DNA of 64,000 nt, taken from positions 95,916,533 through 95,980,532 of the forward strand of contig CM048845.1 in assembly GCA_026545225.1 (NCBI GenBank), read 5' to 3'. The translations under genes were made by a program, and so were the position numbers. Positions 48,201-60,600 of this stretch are shown here, one piece after another. The stretch comes from Cornus controversa. Lineage: Eukaryota > Streptophyta > Magnoliopsida > Cornales > Cornaceae. The notes beneath the pieces were generated by a model. It saw only the letters and a list, made by a program, of their open reading frames with translations. It did no database searches and was not told the origin of the DNA. Each line of letters begins with the position of its first letter. Positions within the stretch are counted from its first letter, which is position 1.

Positions 48201-49376
48201 AAGGACTAGGGTTAGACTTCACCATTAGCCTCGCAGTATGTCGTACTTATAATAAATTGGGGAATTCATGCAAATGTGCACTAAATGACGCGTTGACAAG
48301 TCCCACCTACAACAACGTCACCAAGAGAATATACACACCTTAATATACTATAACTCATTTTCGAAAAGCGTGATTTCTCTAATTACACAATTACCTACTT
48401 GTAGTGAAATCAGCGTCACTTGATTTCCCTACCTACCTACTTACCTAATGGTTGCAAAATCACCTTCTCTAGACATGGACTATGCAAATCTAGTTATGCA
48501 TTGTTATAGTGAAAACTAGTCTTAAGCCATCACTTGTAGTCCTTGTGGAACTTACAAGTGTTTAAGGATCATGTGAGGAATTTAAACATTCTAAGACAAG
48601 AAGATAAATTACAACACATGAATATGAAGAATTTGTAAACTCATATTTATATAAGGCTCAAAGTAAAAAACATATACACAAAATACATAAAAATCTCCAA
48701 TTCATTGAAGTTAGAACATAGTTACAAAGTTAGGGTTTGTCAAAACCCTATAGAAGGATTAGTTGATCATGGTGAGCTAGAAGCACTCCATAGACAGAGA
48801 TGATCCTATGCTCAAAATGGTCTTCAAGGCCTTACAAAGCCCTCTTTGAAGCTTTCCCTCTCTAGAACTTCACTTTCTCTCTCTAGAATTTTATATATGC
48901 TCTTTATTACAAAAATTATAATATATCTATCTATTATATATTATCTAGCTAAATAACTGATCTGAGACTTAAAATATCATAGAAATTTCATGCAAGGCTT
49001 TATCCAAGCAAAATTGGATAAGTGGCAAGTGGAGAAAATATCTGCAGAAAAATACTTTCAACAGGTTCGAGCAATGCATCGAAGTAGGGACTTTGATGCA
49101 TCGATCTTCCTTCTTCTGCAAATCTTCAACTTTCTAACTTTCTGACTCCGGTCTTGACACACCGTTCACTATTCCTTGATGTGGACTTTTTATGAAGTAA
49201 ATAGGAATTAGGAATGCATTGTTGAACTGATAAAGGAGTCGAATTACGCCAAATTCTGAGTTTGAACCTGAAATCATCAAAACATAAAAACACGTAAAAA
49301 CTATACAATATGTGCAGCTATGGGATCAAGATACATAAGTAAAGGCGCGAGAATGTATAACATTCAACGCTTATCA
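45267..49376 (-). mobile_element. Athila-type Gypsy fragment: protease, gag, 5' LTR
   Basis: Minus-strand order: LTR (47968-49376), then TTTTTGGCGCCGTTGCCGGGGA at 47946-47967, then gag frames 47700-46156 (DPYKHIDEYLEVCSTLQLN, LHLFSFSLKDKAKQWFNSL, WERMKDLLRSCPHH, LVQEFYDGLKEPHKQMVDASCGGTF), then protease (ALIDLGASVDLLPYSIYEKLELGELKPTTVVLQLADR near 45610-45490), then IPIILGRPFLATANACVNCRTG near 45390-45330. This matches Athila/Tat-type gag-protease. The rest of pol and the 3' LTR are absent. It is a broken fossil. Confidence 0.88.
47968..49376 (-). repeat. 5' LTR of the Athila-type element
   Basis: 1409 bp, TGTTGTGTGC...GCTTATCA on the plus strand. Closely related to the solo LTR at 61704-63075. 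Palindromic GATGCATCGAAG words lie at 49070-49110, upstream (minus sense) of a TATATAA-like stretch near 48890. Confidence 0.88.
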
Positions 49377-50534
49377 CTCAACTATTCTACTCACTTAACT
49401 CACACTAAGACATTGATCACCTTTGGGCAGAACACATATCCTAATGTAAGTAAGTGCACTGTGAGATATTGAAATTTCAAAAAGAATAACCTCCATGAGT
49501 GAATGTTATCTTTGGGCAGGCATCACCCACTTTGGATACCACATTGAAATGGTCACTTTACCGGTCCTCCTAAACCCCAAGGAAAGACCTAAACTTTAAA
49601 AAAAAAATCATTTTATTTAGGTTCATAAATTCTTTATAGTGCACATAAATCAAACCCAAATATTATGAAACAATATATGAACATGGATCAAATATAACCA
49701 AAAATAAATAAAAATATATTCATAATAATCCATGTGTATAACATCTACTATTCACAATTTATTGAACAATTAAATTAATTAATTTAATTATTTCACTTTC
49801 ATAAAGAAAAAGACAAAACTTATATATATATATATACAATAAAATGTATATATATATATATTTATCAAGCATTTAAATAGAACAGTATCAAAACCTTTAA
49901 TTGCCATCAAGCAAAACTTTAATCATACAAACAACAACAGTGGGTTTTTCCTTTAACCCAAAACATAAAATCATTAATACTTTCAAACCATTTAATTAGG
50001 CACGGAAATCAAGGTACTCAAAATGTGAATATGTATCGTTGCTACTCAAAACCTGAGATTGTGATCATATATGCATAGAGATTCCAATATGTTAACATGT
50101 AGCCTAAAATAGTGAATCATGTGAAAAATATATATATATACATATATATATATATAGATATATATATATATATACAATCACACGCGACAAAAGGTTTCCA
50201 AGTTAAAAACAATAGACTTATGGCTTCAAGTAACATATCAGGCACGTTTTATTGAATCAACCATTATAAACCAAGCATCATGCATATATTTTAAATTGCT
50301 GCCATCAATGAACCAATAAAGGATACTTTTGCATCATGATACTCATATATGTCCAGGTGTCAAAGTGCAAAAGAATAAACAATGTTTCCTTCGTCAATCA
50401 AGCCCTTGAGAGACCATATGTCGCCGAGGTGCGACGTTCAAACCAAACACGTCAGAACATCTTTGTTGTTATCGTAATCATACAAAAATAAAAAATAAAA
50501 CAACCACCACTAATTCAAAGGCTTCATGCACACA

Positions 50535-50577
<43 letters not shown>

Positions 50578-51110
50578 GAGTCTTTATTCTTAATTTCTAC
50601 AATATAAAACCCTAACCTTAACCATGACTCTGATAGCAATTATTGAAAATTAATCCATACTCAACTTGTAGAAATTAAGAATACTGTAATTAATTAAAGA
50701 GTAGGTTTAGCAATCGTACCTGATTGATGATATAACTCTTAAGAATACTTTTTAGTTTTTACAAGAGATCCATAGAAAGTTTTACCCCCTTTCTGAGAGT
50801 TATTCTTCGATAAATTTGAATAAGGGTTATGAAACTCTATTTATAACAATAACAGGGGGGCGACTTCTCTATAAATAAATACCTAAGTCTCACTTCCTAT
50901 AATGGAAACATACATATCAACGGTTATGATTAAATTCCATCAAATAAAGTTGAAAAATCACAATCTAACGGTGTAAATATTATACTGTCAATTAGACCAC
51001 AAATTGACAAGTATAACCCCAACTCATCAATTAACGATAATTACATTGCAATTCAATTTTAGAAAATAGTGCATATGATCACAAAAAATATTTTATTTGT
51101 TTAAAATATT
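49377..51110 (-). mobile_element. PBS/LTR remnant of a non-autonomous retroelement
   Basis: ACTCTGATAGCAATTATTG at 50628-50646 is the complement of a tRNA-Met-like primer site (TGCTATCAGAGT). The sequence to its right has a minus-strand TATA box (GTTATAAATAGAG, near 50840), as in an LTR. The far LTR end (about 51110) is a guess. 49377-50627 would then be internal; it contains (TA)n tracts (49820-49860, 50130-50175, 50541-50575) and no recognisable protein. It directly precedes the EXO70-3 promoter region. Confidence 0.45.
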
Positions 51111-51329
51111 CTAACTGAATTGGAGGGGCCAACTAAATTATTTTTTAAGTTTTGGGAACTACAATTTACATATATTTACAAAATAACTTTTAGGTGACTA
51201 TAAGCAAAAATTTGAAAAATTTAGGAAGGACATGCCCTCTAACCCCCTCTGCCCTGCAGCACCTTAAGCATGACGTTTCTTTGTCCTGTCGTTACATTTT
51301 TGTTTTTTTTTTTGGTGAATAAACGTTTA

Positions 51330-51381
51330 TGACAAAACCGTGTGGATGAAGGAGAATGGGGTGTGATTTCTGTGAAATTTC
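51330..51381 (+). promoter_or_regulatory. Conserved EXO70 upstream block, copy 3
   Basis: GACAAAACCGTGTGGATGAAGG, then GAATGGGGTGTGATTTCTGT, about 206 bp upstream of the EXO70-3 start. It is the fullest version of the block, alongside the minus-strand copy 4. A second shared stretch nearer the gene (CATTACCAAGTTCAATATGC, 51475-51494) is also present upstream of EXO70-2 (36142-36161) and, diverged, EXO70-1. Confidence 0.7.
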
Positions 51382-51561
51382 GTCGGTGTTGTCTCCAGTC
51401 TCCTCTGTCGTTGCACCTTCCATGTCACATACACATATAATATATATATATATTCAATACTTTTCAGTCTCGGAACATTACCAAGTTCAATATGCTCTAA
51501 TATATATCCTCATGGAGGTCTTCAAGTTTTTAAATTATTGAAAAACTTTTCTCTTCACAAG

Positions 51562-53376
51562 ATGGTTCTTAAATTCATAAAAATATTCCGTAGAAATAAC
51601 CACTCACCGGCAGTAGATCCGCCCAAAGATGTTATCTCAACATCTGAATCATCCATGGAGTCAATCTTGAGCGCAAGTTCAACTGCAACAGGAGAGACAA
51701 AAGAAGGAACGATTCTAAATGGCCACAGCTCATCAAAATTTGATCAATATATGCAAGCTGTGGACGAGATTCAACAACAGTCAGAGTCCATGACGATCTC
51801 AGTCGACGATAAGAGCAAAGCCGACAGCGAGATCGAGATCCCCATGGCTCAACTTGAAAACGAATTTGAAGTCATCTTAATCAGCCTCCCCAGTCCAACA
51901 GACACCAATCCAAGTAAGTCTTCCACATTTTCGACTTCCATAACCGATAGTACTCTTAGCTATAGCGATTATGATTGTATAGAGTTGAATCCAAAGAAAA
52001 CCAATGACCTCCGCAAAATTGCTGAGAGAATGAACTCTGCCGGGTGTCTTGACAAGTGCGTCGAGGTGTATAAGAGTGTAAGGAAGACTTTCCTGCTTGA
52101 GAATTATAAAAATTTGGGCATGCAGAATGTTAGTATCAATGACATCCGGAGTTTGGATTGGGAAGAGTTGGAAGCCAACATCAGACAGTGGATACTTGTT
52201 GCTAGCATTTGTGTTAGAAAACTCTGCGCCAGTGAGAAGACACTCTGTGAGCAAATCTTTGGAGGTCTTGGAACTGCCATTGATGATGCCTGTTTTGTGG
52301 AAGTGGTTAAAGATCCTGTAACTCAAATGCTTACCTCCGGTAAAACGATAAGCATTTGCACAAGCAGCCCATCACGGCGGCCAGAGAAGTTGTTCAAAAT
52401 TCTGGACCTCCACGAATGGGTGTCAGAATTTCTGCAAGATTTCAACAGAATTTTTCAATCCAAATCATCTGAATCCATCCGAATTCAGGCTGCTGATTTT
52501 CTCACGCAGCTTAATGAATCTCCAAGAGATATTCTACTGCAATTTGTAACTACCGTGCTTCATGAGCAGTCGCGTTTTCTGGATCACAGTGGTAGCATTG
52601 ACAGCTTGACAAGGTATGTTATGAGCTATATTACTCAGATAACTTGCTATGAGAAAAAGCTAAACAAATTGATTGTATCAAAGCCAACAAAGCTGGACGC
52701 TGTGAGAAATTCCAATATTGTGACAATTCCTGATATGGATTTTCCCCAACTTGATGAGCGCACTCCACTGGAGGTCCATTTGATTTGGATCATTGAAATT
52801 TTACTGTTCAAATTGGAGGCCAAGTCCAATTGCTTTGCAGATACCTCTTTGGCTCAATTATTCATTATGAACAATGTTCATTGCGTTGTTCAAATCATTG
52901 AAGAGTCCTCCAAATTGCAAGAAATGGTTGGGGATGATTACTTGGAGAAACTAACCAAAAATGTGCAGAGGGCGGTGATTGGTTATCAGAGATCAACTTG
53001 GGACAGGATGTTCCATTGCTTTAGAGATGAAGGACTATATACGAATTGGAGTTTATCTTCTAAGGTGTCGAAAAATGCGTTGAAAGAGAAGTTGAAGACC
53101 TTCAATGCTATGTTTGAAGAGGTTTATCACACTCAAGCATCATGGTTAGTACCGGACCTGAATCTTCAAGAGGAACTTCGCTTTTCCATATTAGAGTACT
53201 TGATTCCAGCCTACAATTCCTTTCTTGAGCTCTTTAAAAGTCATATAATAAGTATACGGCAGCAAGAGGAATACATTAAGTACTCTGATAAGGATCTTGA
53301 GTCTGCACTCTCAAATTTCTTTAAGGGAAGCATAGTATGCACCCGGTTTCGTACTGTGTGTGTATTGAAAACATAA
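51562..53376 (+). CDS. EXO70 family exocyst subunit, intact single-exon gene (EXO70-3)
   Basis: 604 residues from the Met at 51562. The frame is open from 51538 (MKNFSLHK first), but 51562 gives MVLKFIKIF, aligning with MVFKFLRIL of EXO70-2. Domain landmarks, in order: KFDQYMQAVDEIQQQSES, AQLENEFEVILISL, KKTNDLRKIAERMNSAGCLDKCVEVY, MQNVSINDIRSLDWEELE, RSTWDRMFHCFRDEGLY, KLKTFNAMFEEVYHTQASWLVPD, LRFSILEYLIPAYNSFLELF, EYIKYSDKDLESALSNFFKG. This covers the complete Exo70 fold. The last ~15 residues (IVCTRFRTVCVLKT) differ from EXO70-2 (KVRKHQTRSQ), so the C-terminal tail has drifted or been replaced. The expected role is exocyst vesicle tethering at the plasma membrane; the specific function is unknown. 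It is a tandem paralogue of EXO70-2. Confidence 0.95.
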   Translation: MVLKFIKIFRRNNHSPAVDPPKDVISTSESSMESILSASSTATGETKEGTILNGHSSSKFDQYMQAVDEIQQQSESMTISVDDKSKADSEIEIPMAQLENEFEVILISLPSPTDTNPSKSSTFSTSITDSTLSYSDYDCIELNPKKTNDLRKIAERMNSAGCLDKCVEVYKSVRKTFLLENYKNLGMQNVSINDIRSLDWEELEANIRQWILVASICVRKLCASEKTLCEQIFGGLGTAIDDACFVEVVKDPVTQMLTSGKTISICTSSPSRRPEKLFKILDLHEWVSEFLQDFNRIFQSKSSESIRIQAADFLTQLNESPRDILLQFVTTVLHEQSRFLDHSGSIDSLTRYVMSYITQITCYEKKLNKLIVSKPTKLDAVRNSNIVTIPDMDFPQLDERTPLEVHLIWIIEILLFKLEAKSNCFADTSLAQLFIMNNVHCVVQIIEESSKLQEMVGDDYLEKLTKNVQRAVIGYQRSTWDRMFHCFRDEGLYTNWSLSSKVSKNALKEKLKTFNAMFEEVYHTQASWLVPDLNLQEELRFSILEYLIPAYNSFLELFKSHIISIRQQEEYIKYSDKDLESALSNFFKGSIVCTRFRTVCVLKT

Positions 53377-53845
53377 ACTTTGAAATAGAAATTAGTACAC
53401 ACAGTATAACTTACACATTTGATTAGGTGTCATGTTTTGATTGGTGCAGAACCAATGGTCCCGGAACCTACATGTAATAATTTCTTGTACATCCAGTTAT
53501 TTGACGAGTTCTCCACTACTTTCTAATAGTACTACACTTGCTGAACAATTTTTTCGCACTTCAATCACTTGTGTCTAACAATGACTCTTAATAAGTAATG
53601 AATAAATATAATGTTTCTCTCCTCCAAAGTGTTTAAATGAATAACTAACACATCAATCCATACTAATACCGACTCGGTTGTTTTATCATTTTCCACTACT
53701 TTTACATGCAACAACCCATTCAACAGATTTATCTGCAAAGTTTTAGTTAAAAAAAAAATATATATATATTAGAAAATTAACTACGAGGAAGGTGTCCTGC
53801 ATTCTAACTAAGTAACACAGATGAAATGAATATGAAGAACGCATT
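53377..53845. other. 3' flank of EXO70-3, no further gene
   Basis: Non-coding and AT-rich, with a TA tract near 53758-53770. The motif ACTTTGAAATAG...AGTACACACAG follows the stop. No feature is recognised. Confidence 0.5.
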
Positions 53846-54165
53846 CAACTTGTCTGGCAGCTTCCAGATTCTGTTTTTGATTAACTAATCGAGCTGGCTT
53901 CAGCTGTTCTTTTGTTCCTTTGGGTGGCTTGGTTGCAGCTTTGGTAGCAGGTTCTCTCAGTTTAATTTGTTGCTGGGTGCAGTGTTTTTGGGCATCTGAG
54001 CAGTTAGCTTTTGGTTTTAATTAGTTTGCTTTGTATTGTTGCTGGTATTGATGTTTGGCTTTAGTTTTCTTTCTTCTGATTGTTGATGTTAGCTTATCTT
54101 GGCAGTGGTTGAAAGCTCTTTTGCTTGCCTTTGTTTGCTTCTTTTAATAATATGATAATTTATAA
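53846..54165 (+). mobile_element. LINE 3'-end-like fragment
   Basis: T/G-rich stretch with repeated TTTGGCTT, TTGCTGG and TTTGTTTGCTTCTTTTAATAATATGAT, the composition typical of plant L1-type LINE 3' ends. No reverse transcriptase sequence remains, and no poly-A tail or target duplication is clear. It could equally be an unrelated T-rich untranslated sequence. Confidence 0.3.
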
Positions 54166-54489
54166 GGTTTAGAAATTATTAGGTCGGTCTCACAAGTCAC
54201 AGTCAACCATATAATCAAATGAGTTAATTTTATTGGACATGACTTTTAAGGTCACAGGCATGCTTGGCCCAACTCCACTGAAACATTTTCTTCCACTTTA
54301 TCACTGCAATTCTAGAATTTACTGATCAAAAGAATAAAATTTAAAACAAAAAGTAATTTTAAGAATTTAAGAACTTGAAAATCATAAGGATTAGTGCGTT
54401 GAACTTGGTAATGTTCCAAGAAGAAGGTTAAATATATAAACAAATGAAATTGACTTTTTTTTTAAAAGGAAAGAGAAAGAAAAAGAAAA

Positions 54490-54866
54490 TTAAGCAAATT
54501 ACACCCATGTTTTTTTCATTGGCACGACTGCACCGTTGGTCAGAATATTAATTTCCCGGAGAGTGTTTGGAAGGTAAAAAAAGACAAAAAAAAGAGTAAC
54601 TATCTCAAGGAAAGTGTTCGGAAAGTAGCCAGCCATTACTAATCAGACGTTCCAGTAAACTTCTCCATGTGAAGTGGGGCCTTGGTGGTGACTAGTCATG
54701 ATGGTGGAAAGGAGAGAAAGAGAGAGCTGGTTTGGGCGGCCAAGTGGTGGAAAGAAGAGGGAAAGAGAGAGGTGTTGGTGGAGAGAGGTTAATTAACTCA
54801 GCAACAGCGAGGGTAATTTGGTAAAAGTACAAATTTTTTTTTTTGGGTTTTAACGGTTCTTAAAGA
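54490..54866. mobile_element. MULE-like fragment abutting an EXO70 relic
   Basis: The reverse complement of 54770-54865 (GAACCGTTAAAAC, A-run, CTTTTACCAAATTACCCTCGC, then CTCTCTCCACCAACACC) matches 38466-38560. It is therefore a second, inverted member of the same repeat family. The left part contains CAAATTACACCCATG (54495), a terminus-like phrase. No coding region. Confidence 0.5.
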
Positions 54867-55090
54867 GTTACTGAGATGCTGGTGCAACTTACTGAAGCTC
54901 CAAGAGACATTCTACCACAACTTGAAACTACAGTGCTTCATGAGTTCATGAGCAGTCGCATTTTCTGGGTCATAGTGGTAGCATTAACAGCTTGACAGAA
55001 TATGTTTTGAGCGATGTTACTCATGTATGCTATCAGAAAAAGCTAAACAAATTGATTGTATCAAAGCTGAAAGCTAGGAGAAATTTTTTT
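54867..55090 (+). pseudogene. EXO70 relic (short middle fragment)
   Basis: Nucleotide match to EXO70-2/-3 around 37160-37370: ACTGAAGCTCCAAGAGACATTCTACC, ACTACAGTGCTTCATGAG, GTGGTAGCATTAACAGCTTGACA, AAGCTAAACAAATTGATTGTATC and AAAGCTAGGAGAAAT are all recognisable. About 220 bp long with insertions (a duplicated TTCATGAG) and frame breaks. Both ends are abruptly lost, the left at a MULE-like repeat. Confidence 0.85.
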
Positions 55091-55807
55091 TATTGTTCTA
55101 ACAGCTTGACAAATTTTTTTTTTTTTTTTTATCACCGACTGTCATAGTAAGAATAGTTTAGACACTTGACTTGAATAAAATGAATAATGTTTTTCTGTGT
55201 TCATATAAATATTTTAAGAGAATTCATTTTTTTTTAAAAGTTCAAGACTTTGATCTCATGTATTTGTAAATAAGCTCTAAAAATCCATGTATTTGTAATT
55301 TTTCTTAAATTTAACAATATGAGTGTAGTTATGCGCTACATTTTTTTTGAAGTAAAAAATAATTAATTATACATTCATTCCGTATAATTAATTATATGCA
55401 CTATATAAAAAATTGGTGGGTGTTTTTTTTTTCTCTTTTCACTTAATCCCGTAACAAAATAACGGAGCAGTGAAATTGTGATATTAAGATGGAGGGGAAA
55501 TTATATTAAGATGGAGGAGAGTGGGGGTGGGGGTTGTAAATTGTCGTGACTTTTGAACGTAGAGTGGGCCGGGGATTGTAAATTGTCGTGACTTTTTTGA
55601 ACATGAGTTTGACTTTTTTTTGTTTTGCTTTTTGGGTAAGGGGGATTTTGAACATCTCTTGTTTAGTGCAATAAGTTGACTTTATATACCGTTTCTCCAA
55701 TGTGTAGTAGTAATAATAACACATCAATACTAGGAAAAAAAATCTGCGAAAACATTTCAACCGTAGGGATTAGATAACAGTCAGAAAAGGGATCCCAAAT
55801 AATAAGG
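55091..55807. other. Intergenic, nothing recognised
   Basis: AT-rich with T-runs. A ~55-bp near-repeat (GTAAATTGTCGTGACTTTTGAACGT) occurs at 55537 and 55577. No gene is supported. Confidence 0.5.
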
Positions 55808-56593
55808 AAGTCCATCATAATAATAAATAAATAGAAAGTGAATATTACAAGGCAGTTATTTCCTTCTCACAAGAAGGTTTGGTGCAGATTAGGTACAATG
55901 CTTGCTCGTTACCCTTTCTTGAAATTTGAGATGACGATCTTAAGGACCTTAACTGTATGCTTAATGCATTTCTCTTGTTGATTCTTGTTCCCTAAATGGC
56001 TTATAAACCGCTCGAAAAAGGAGATGTAGGCCCGAATCGGCTTCTCTGATATGGAATGGCAAATTTTATTTCGGATGTTTTGGTTTGTTACCACCCATTT
56101 GGCTCGAGTCTGATGAACCTCTTCTAACGCAGCATTCAAGTTCTTGAACCTCTCTCTCAATGCACTCTACGATACCATCAAAGAAAGACCCCATCTCACA
56201 TATAGTCCTTCGTCTCTCAGACAATAGAGGACCCTCTCCCATATTGATCCCAGATAGGCATTCATTAGTAGCTGCACATTTTCGATCATCATCTTCAGGT
56301 AATCATCCCCAGCCATCTTTCCCAAATCGGGGTCCTCTTCGATTTTTTCAACAATGTAGTGAACATTGTTCGTCAAGAATAATTGAGCCAAAGAAGGTTT
56401 CAGGTAGCGCTTGGATTTAGCCTTCAATTTGAATTGTAAAATTTCAATGATCCAAATTAAATGGACCACCAATGGAGTACTACTACTAGCACGCCCATCA
56501 AGTTGTGCAAGTTTGATCATATGATCACCCCAAATATTCCTCCTATATTCTCGCTTTGATATGATCAATTTAACTAGTTCCCCCTTGTGTAAG

Positions 56594-57597
56594 TGTTAGA
56601 AAAATTGAATGGAAATTGAATATTATATTATAGATACGTAAATATTAATTCGTAACAAATAAACACTACTAGTATAGGTTGAAGGTGAATAGACACCAAA
56701 AGTGTCTGTTAGTATCGAATAGACACAAGTAGTATTGTTTAAAGTAAAAAAAATACGAGTTACAACCTTTTGTATCAAATGACATGTCTCATGGCTATTC
56801 GGATACTTATGAAAGGGTATCACTATGCCTATAAATAGGTCTCTCAATTCTCATTTGTGTAGAGATACAATTCAGACTTCCTCTTCTTTCCCAACGTACT
56901 ATTCTATCACTCCCTACAAAGTAAACCAATTTAGGTCAAGTGAGTCAAGTTCAAGAGACTACTAACACATAGGCGGTTTGCATGAGCTCAGTTGGTTTAA
57001 AGTGTTGTTACCAATTGAGAGGAAGATCGTTGTATCCTGTGAAACAGTCGTCAAGGTTCCGTTCAACACTATTACGGGACAATAATTGTCTTTAAGGACA
57101 TTGAATCTAATTCAAGCCTCGATCATCAAAATTCAGGTTCTTTATATGTGATTTTATATGATAGTTTATATAATGTTAAAATATCATTGGTCTTATATAA
57201 CATGTAATTTCTGTCATGCATATGTTATATGATTTTAGAGATATATATCTTCAAATTATTCAATTTCATAAAAGTGTATTGAAAATTTTAGAATGCATGA
57301 AAGTGAGGTTTCTTGTAAATTCTAGAAGTATATTTACTTATATTCAAATATATTATGATAATTATATATAATGAAGTTTGTAAATGATGTCATGATTCTC
57401 TGAGTAGCATATTCAGTCCATATATATTTTTCAACAATCTTAAGACAATTAATGCGTAAACGTGACTTTATGATATGCTACCACAGTTGGTTATGAAGTA
57501 CATATATTTACATGCTTGGTAGATTATTGTGTGAATGTGCATTTAATTATTAAGTTTAATAAATAAAGACATGTTATATATATATATATATATATGT

Positions 57598-57632
<35 letters not shown>

Positions 57633-60600
57633 GCGTATATTTGTCATTAATTGTGAGTAGTCTGTAAATTTCAGACTAAATGGCTACTACAAATGTGCCT
57701 AGTGTTCCTATCAGTCATGGGAAAAAGCCTGAAAGATTTAATGAGGCTGATTTTAAAAGGTGGCAACAGAAGATGTTGTTTTTCCTTACTACCCTTAGTC
57801 TGGAAAAGTATCTGAAAGAGCCTATACCAGTATTAAAGGAAGCGAGACTGATGTAACCACAATTGCTGCTGTAAATGCATGGAAACATGGAAATTTTCTA
57901 TGCAGAAATTATATCCTTAATGGATTGGACAACACACTTTACAATGTGTACAGTCCAATCAAGATGGTTAAAGAGTTATGAGAGTCACTAGACAAGAAAT
58001 ATAAAATAGAGGATGCCGGCTTGAAGAAATTCATAGTTGGCAGATTTCTTGACTACAAGATGGTTGACTCTAAACCTGTGATTAGCCAAGTTCAGGAGCT
58101 CCAATTGATTATACATGAAATCCTTAATGAGAAAATGGATTTAAGTGAGTCTTTTCAGGTGACTGCCATAATCGAAAAATTATCACCGTCTTGGAAAGAC
58201 TTCAAGAATTATCTAAAGCATAAACACAAGGAAATGGAGCTTAATAACTTAATAGTTAGATTGAGGATTGAAGAAGATAGCCATGGTTTGGAAATCAAAA
58301 CCGGTAATACTTTGTTTGAGGCAAAAGCAAATGTTGTGAAAGAAAAGAGAAGGAACAATAAAAGGAAATATTCTAGTCAATGTGTAACTCAAGGTAACCC
58401 TAAGAGGTTTGAAGGCAAGTGCTATGTTTGTGGGAAGAAAGGACATCGAGCTAAATACTGCCGACATCAAAAGATAGAAGAAGATCAGAATAAGACTAGT
58501 GAAGTCCATATAACCAAGGAAGGAAAGTTAACAACTAACGTGTTAGAGTTAAATCTTTCAGCTGTTATTTCTGAAGTAAACATGGTTAACAATACTGGAG
58601 AGTGGTGGGTAGACACTGGGGTTACTCGTCATGTTTGTTCAGAAAGGAAAATGTTCACCACCTATCAACAAGTTGATAATGGAGAATAACTTTATATGGG
58701 TAACTCATCGACTGCCAAGGTAGAAGGACAAGGGAAGATTAAACTCTGAATGATCTCGGGAAAAAACTCGTTCTAAACAATGTGCTTCACGTGCCAGATA
58801 TTCTAAAAAAATCTGGTTTCTGGAAGTTTACTAAGTAAGAATGGGTTCAAACTGGTCTTCATCTCAGACAGATTTTTTCTAACTAAGAATGGAGTGTTTA
58901 TAGGTAAAGGGTAGTTGAATAAAGGAATGTTCAAAATGAATGTGATGACTGTTGTACCCAAGAGTACCTAAGGAATATGTGATATAAACACAGTGTAATA
59001 ACTATGTATCCACAATAATATTACTAGTTATTTCTTTTCATTGCGTGACAAGATGAGAAAGTATTCCATTCCATTTGTGTTTTATGTTATGCAAATAGTT
59101 GTAATTTGAATAAAACATAATTGTGGAGTTCTTATTGAGAATAAGATACCTTATAGGAAATATTTTAAATGTGGGGGTTCAATTCCTATAAGAGAATAAG
59201 GATATAATCTAAATTTGTATAACAAAAGAATATATTACATTATTGTGAAAAAGTAATTATATGGAACAATCAAAGTTCTAAGTTAAATAAAAGTGTCTGC
59301 TAGATTCATACATTAAAATGACTAAGGAATCTAATTAAATGTGACGCATTCTAGAGACACTTAAGATAACTTAGTCAGATTAAGAATGAATTGCACATGA
59401 CTTGATATATACAAGAGTATTTACAACTTGGTAGTTTAAAGAGTGATAAGTAAATATTATTTATTATATTTGCTCCGATAAGAAGATTTCATACTTCTTC
59501 TACTACCAAAATAAGATTGTGGTTTAAGATTGTTAATATCAAGAATTCACTACTCTCAAAAGGGGAAGTGCATAAGTATAACCAGGTGGATCCACACGAG
59601 TGAAAGGTTCAAATTAGAGAATAAGTGAAGAAGTCATTGAGGGGAATGGGCTTAAAGCCTATATCTACTGAGTCACCTTAATGGAAACCCTATCTAGCTG
59701 ACTAGAGATCTCAAGATCTAGATTCAAAGGGACAACTAAAATTTTGAGTGACTCACTAGTAACACTGGAAGATTTTATCTTTTACCTATTCCTATGATGA
59801 CACAATGCTACCTGTCGTGAGTATTAGGTTAAGCAAAAGCTTTTAGTGATTCCTATCTCTTGGAAATCTAAGTGGAGTATGACAGGATACTCTTAATAGA
59901 GAATCACCTATATGAGTGTGAAGTGGGCTGCTTATATGAGAATGACAAGGCTAAGTTCTCTAGAGTACTCATGAATACCAGGATTTGTTCAAGGCCAAAA
60001 TGAACAGAATCGAAAGAACCAACTTTGTGCGAAAAGGTATTGTGTGTATACTATTGTCTGGTTTTATACAAACGACTGAATAGTTCAAGATTTTATGTCA
60101 CTAGTTAGTCAAGTAAATCCAATAGTATTACACTATGGGAAGATTCAAGGCCAAAAGTTATCTATCCCAATACAATAACTTTGTAATTGTACTCTCTTTA
60201 GTGTCAATCAAGTTTTTTTTGCATTTGAGGCTAATTTTCATTCATGTGAGGAATTGTTAGAAAATTTAAATGAAAATTGAATATTATATTACTTAACAGA
60301 CATGTAAATATTAATTCATAGCAAATAAATACTATTAGTGTAGGTTAAAGGTGAAATAATGTGATTCACACTGAATAGACACCAAAAGTGTCTGTTAGTA
60401 TCGAATAGACACAAGTAGTATTGTTTAAAGTTAAAACAATACGAGTTGGAACCTTTTGCATCAAAGGACATGTCCCATGGTTATTCGGAAACTTATGAAA
60501 GGGTACCACTATGCCTATAAATAGGTCTCTCAATTCTCATTTATGTAGAAATACAATTCAGACTTCCTCTTCTCTCCCAATGTATTATTCTGTCACTCCC

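Noticed and set aside
51538-51561. Upstream Met as start of EXO70-3
   Set aside because: The eight extra residues (MKNFSLHK) have no counterpart in the other copies. The Met at 51562 aligns with their starts.
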